From the NCBI GenBank assembly GCA_013152795.1, contig JAADFS010000246.1, positions 1 to 7,595 of the forward strand: a stretch of DNA of 7,595 bases. Direction: 5' to 3'. The stretch is from Deferribacteres bacterium (GTDB lineage: Bacteria > Nitrospirota > Thermodesulfovibrionia > UBA6902). A program made the translations under genes and the position numbers. The notes below the pieces were generated by a model that saw nothing but the letters and a program-made list of their open reading frames with translations, did not search any database and was not told the origin of the DNA. Positions 5,653 to 7,595 of the stretch are shown here, one piece after another. Within the stretch, counting starts at the first letter, position 1. Every line of letters begins with the position of its first letter.

Positions 5653-5814
5653 ATGTATAATTACATGGTCTTCAATGTATCTCAGAGAAAGTTCTACAGG
5701 GATTTCATGTCATATTACAAGCGCAATCCCGGAGACGACATCTACTTTGTTTCCATAAACCATCCGGATTTCTTCAAATACCTCGAAGAGTTTATCGAGA
5801 GAAGAATGAACTGA
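5653..5814 (+). CDS. Small aromatic-rich protein of unknown function (53 aa)
   Basis: An open frame from ATG 5653 to TGA 5812-5814, with AAGAGG at the right distance upstream. The 53-residue product begins MYNYMVFNVSQRKFYRDF and ends FIERRMN. It holds 7 Tyr and 7 Phe, about a quarter of all residues, spread along its length. It also has many charged residues and a central NPGDDIYFVSINHPDFF, so it reads like a soluble alpha/beta mini-domain rather than a membrane peptide. No signal peptide or Cys is seen, and I do not recognise a family. It is divergent from the PATAN-J gene and ends 19 nt before the bioA stop on the opposite strand. Varied, neighbour-like codon use and a clean ribosome site argue for a real gene. 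Without homologs this stays a prediction. Confidence 0.65.
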   Translation: MYNYMVFNVSQRKFYRDFMSYYKRNPGDDIYFVSINHPDFFKYLEEFIERRMN

Positions 5815-5833
5815 TCAACGGCAAAAGCCCCTT

Positions 5834-7195
5834 TCATCCTGTAACTTCCCTCACAGCCTCAGCGGTTATGCGGCCGAGGACTTTCAATTCCCTGCGCGAT
5901 ATGCCCAGCGGCGGCATGAGGACGACAACATTGCCGAGAGGCCTTATCAGGAGCCCTTTCTCCCTTGCCCTGCCGCATATCCTCCAGGCCGTCTTTTCTT
6001 TCAGGGGATAAGGTTCGCCGGTCTCCCTGTCTTTTACAATCTCGATTCCCACCATGAACCCCGCCTGCCTTACATCCCCGACGTGCGGCAGCTCCGATAT
6101 CCTATCCAGCTCTTTTCTCAGCACCGCTATCTTCCCCTGCATCTTCTGCAGTGTCCTTTCTTTTCTGAACAATCTGATATTTGCAATCGCGGATGCGCAT
6201 GCCAACTGGTTTCCCGTGTAGGTGTGCCCGTGGAAAAAGGTCTTCAGGTCTTCATACCTGCCGAGGAAGGCCCTGTATATCTTCTCCGTGGTCAGGGTTG
6301 CGGCGAGCGGCAGGTAACCGCCCGTGATTCCCTTTGCAAGGCAGAGGATGTCCGGGCTTACGCCTTCATGCTCACAGGCGAACATCCTCCCTGTCCTCCC
6401 AAAGCCTGTGGCGACCTCATCCGCTATCATGAGGACCTTGTATTTATTGCACAGTCTCCTGACACCCTTCAAGTATCCGGGCGGGGAAGTGATCATGCCT
6501 GCCGCGCCCTGGACAAGGGGCTCAATGATGAGTGCCGCTATCTCCTCGTGGTGCCGCTTCAGTATTTCTTCCATCTTCTCAAGGCAGAGGAGCCTGCAAG
6601 AGGGGTACTTGGCGCCGAGTTCACAGCGGTAACAGTAAGGGGACGGCGCCCTGTATGACCTGAAAAGCAGGGGAGAGAATATCTCATGGAAGAGTGCGAT
6701 GCCTCCGACGCTGACAGAGCCTATTGTATCGCCGTGGTATGCATTGGAGAGGGAAAGGAATTTTGTCCTGCGCCTGTCTCCCTTGAGCCGCCAGTACTGA
6801 AACGCCATTTTAAGCCCTATCTCCACCGCGGTCGACGAGCCGTTATCCGAAAAAAAGACCCTGCAGAGCCCCTCAGGGGTTATCTTTACAAGCATCTCAG
6901 CCAGTACCGCGGCGGGCGGATGTGTGAGACCGAGGAGCGTCGAATGGCTGATTCTGTCAATCTGCTCCTTTATTGCCTCATCTATCTCCTTTTTCCTGTG
7001 TCCGTGCACCGTCACCCAGATAGAGGATACCCCGTCGAGATACCATCTGCCGGAAATATCCCTGACAAAAGAGCCGCGCCCTTCTGTAATTATCACGGGT
7101 TCCTCACCGGCCCATTCCTTCATCTGCGTAAACGGATGCCACAGGTATTCCTTATCAAGACGCTCGATGTGTTTTTTAACCGACTGGATATTCAT
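5834..7195 (-). CDS. bioA: BioA, 7,8-diaminopelargonic acid (DAPA) aminotransferase
   Basis: A 453-residue PLP-dependent class-III aminotransferase that converts 7-keto-8-aminopelargonate to 7,8-diaminopelargonate in biotin synthesis. Seen: YLWHPFTQM (17-25), DNGSSTAVEIGLKMA (117-131), NAYHGDT with Tyr153, AALIIEPLVQGAAGM (220-234), IADEVATGFGRTGRMFACEHEG with Asp259 for the PLP ring nitrogen, CLAKGITGGYLPLAATLTT with Schiff-base Lys288, and IRPLGNVVVLMPPL with Arg418 for the substrate carboxylate. The insertion 185-205 carries four Cys (188, 191, 200, 204). SSIWVTVHGH (57-66) resembles the Bacillus-type enzyme more than the E. coli SSWW form. The ATG at 7195 is the first start after an in-frame TGA. 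Its ribosome site is weak, the nearest AGGAG being 17 nt upstream. No other bio gene is in view. SAM is the usual amino donor; lysine is possible. Confidence 0.95.
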   Translation of the reverse strand: MNIQSVKKHIERLDKEYLWHPFTQMKEWAGEEPVIITEGRGSFVRDISGRWYLDGVSSIWVTVHGHRKKEIDEAIKEQIDRISHSTLLGLTHPPAAVLAEMLVKITPEGLCRVFFSDNGSSTAVEIGLKMAFQYWRLKGDRRRTKFLSLSNAYHGDTIGSVSVGGIALFHEIFSPLLFRSYRAPSPYCYRCELGAKYPSCRLLCLEKMEEILKRHHEEIAALIIEPLVQGAAGMITSPPGYLKGVRRLCNKYKVLMIADEVATGFGRTGRMFACEHEGVSPDILCLAKGITGGYLPLAATLTTEKIYRAFLGRYEDLKTFFHGHTYTGNQLACASAIANIRLFRKERTLQKMQGKIAVLRKELDRISELPHVGDVRQAGFMVGIEIVKDRETGEPYPLKEKTAWRICGRAREKGLLIRPLGNVVVLMPPLGISRRELKVLGRITAEAVREVTG

Positions 7196-7265
7196 GGTGT
7201 TTCAGTATGTCACTCCTGTTTTCTGTATAAAATTCACCTTATAGTGGCATAAAATACTGCCAGCG

Positions 7266-7283
7266 GGGCAGAGGAGTCTGCCC
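7266..7283. other. 7-bp hairpin upstream of bioA
   Basis: GGGCAGA, loop GGAG, TCTGCCC on the plus strand, followed by TTTT. It lies between the stop of the upstream minus-strand gene and bioA. The T-tract is on the plus side, where no gene needs a terminator. Read on the minus strand the stem has AAAA before it and no T run after it, so it is more likely a leader or intercistronic hairpin than a terminator for the upstream gene. Confidence 0.45.
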
Positions 7284-7316
7284 TTTTATGCAACATTAAG
7301 GTTTACGGAGGTTTTA

Positions 7317-7595
7317 TTATAACCCAATCTGCGCACTCATCACCCGTTTCAGCCTGCTGACCATCTCTTTGAATGATATATCCTGGTTGTAGCTGATCAC
7401 ATCCACCTTGGGAGGAAGGAGTCCGCCTTTTACAAGATATCCGGTATTGCCCCTGTTTTCAATTCCCAAAAGACGGAGCCTGTCATTTTTCAGGGATGCC
7501 CTGAATCCGAGCTTTTCATACCTGTATTCCTTGAAAAACCGGTATATCCCCCTGTCCAGGATAGAAGACGACGAGCCTGTCCCGAGGATGGATAT
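7317..7595 (-). CDS. C-terminal end of an unidentified protein, possibly AsmA/YdbH-like
   Basis: The last 92 residues of a minus-strand gene that enters from the right edge; the stop is TAA at 7317-7319. The fragment begins ISILGTGSSSSILDRGIYRFF and includes EKLGFRASLKNDRLRLLGI and then GYLVKGGLLPPKVDVISY. It ends ISFKEMVSRLKRVMSAQIGL. Alternating beta-strand stretches (FRASLKNDRLRLLGIE, TGYLVKGGLL), then a short amphipathic C-terminal helix, resemble the C-termini of large AsmA/YdbH-type envelope proteins. That likeness is from memory and weak. The coding frame itself is clear. It is upstream of bioA on the same strand with a gap of about 120 nt, so co-transcription is possible but not shown. 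Confidence 0.7.
   Translation of the reverse strand: MSILGTGSSSSILDRGIYRFFKEYRYEKLGFRASLKNDRLRLLGIENRGNTGYLVKGGLLPPKVDVISYNQDISFKEMVSRLKRVMSAQIGL

Noticed and set aside
6083..7252. Plus-strand frames opposite bioA (6083-6658, 6324-6632, 6686-7252, 6924-7244)
   Set aside because: The complementary strand carries bioA with all active-site residues, so these are shadows.
7296..7325. Possible BirA operator (GGTTTAC, and GGTT/AACC around 7310-7324) before bioA
   Set aside because: Only one half-site resembles the BirA box, and no partner lies at the usual spacing of about 15 nt.

Overview
The window looks like a chromosomal segment of a Gram-negative, menaquinone-using anaerobe or facultative anaerobe, most likely of the Nitrospirota or Desulfobacterota type. 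This placement is inference. It rests on a futalosine-pathway mqnA, a 481-residue RtcB paired with an archease, a PATAN (DUF4388)-J-domain fusion and a Bacillus/Aquifex-like BioA with a cysteine-rich insertion. There is no rRNA, tRNA, CRISPR, transposase or phage gene in view, and the gene set is mostly housekeeping.

Layout. Positions 1-2293 hold a minus-strand cluster read right to left: archease (1838-2293), rtcB RNA ligase (295-1740) and the start of mqnA (1-290, cut by the window edge). mqnA follows the rtcB stop by only 4 nt. Positions 2294-2596 form a divergent intergenic region. Beside the archease start it carries a terminator-like hairpin with two alternative pairings, which resembles a transcription attenuator. 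On the plus strand, 2597-3727 encodes an exported SPOR-TPR protein with a recent internal duplication of about 70 residues. Positions 3728-3962 are a convergent intergenic region with a heptamer tandem repeat and a C-rich/G-rich block that can form a 9-bp hairpin or a G-quadruplex. On the minus strand, 3963-5420 encodes a PATAN-like/J-domain protein with one C-terminal membrane segment. Positions 5421-5652 are a second divergent spacer with a perfect 14-bp palindrome. A well-supported 53-aa gene, very rich in Tyr and Phe, lies at 5653-5814 (+). It converges on bioA (5834-7195, -). Positions 7317-7595 hold the C-terminal 92 residues of another minus-strand protein of uncertain family.

Functionally, archease and RtcB form an RNA repair/splicing ligase module. 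mqnA begins menaquinone synthesis from chorismate and appears to share the transcript. BioA makes 7,8-diaminopelargonate for biotin. The SPOR-TPR and PATAN-J proteins look like envelope and regulatory/chaperone scaffolds of unknown specific role. I do not see a clear new multi-gene system. The items most worth following up are the attenuator-like leader before archease-rtcB-mqnA, the aromatic-rich 53-aa gene, and the PATAN-J-TM fusion.
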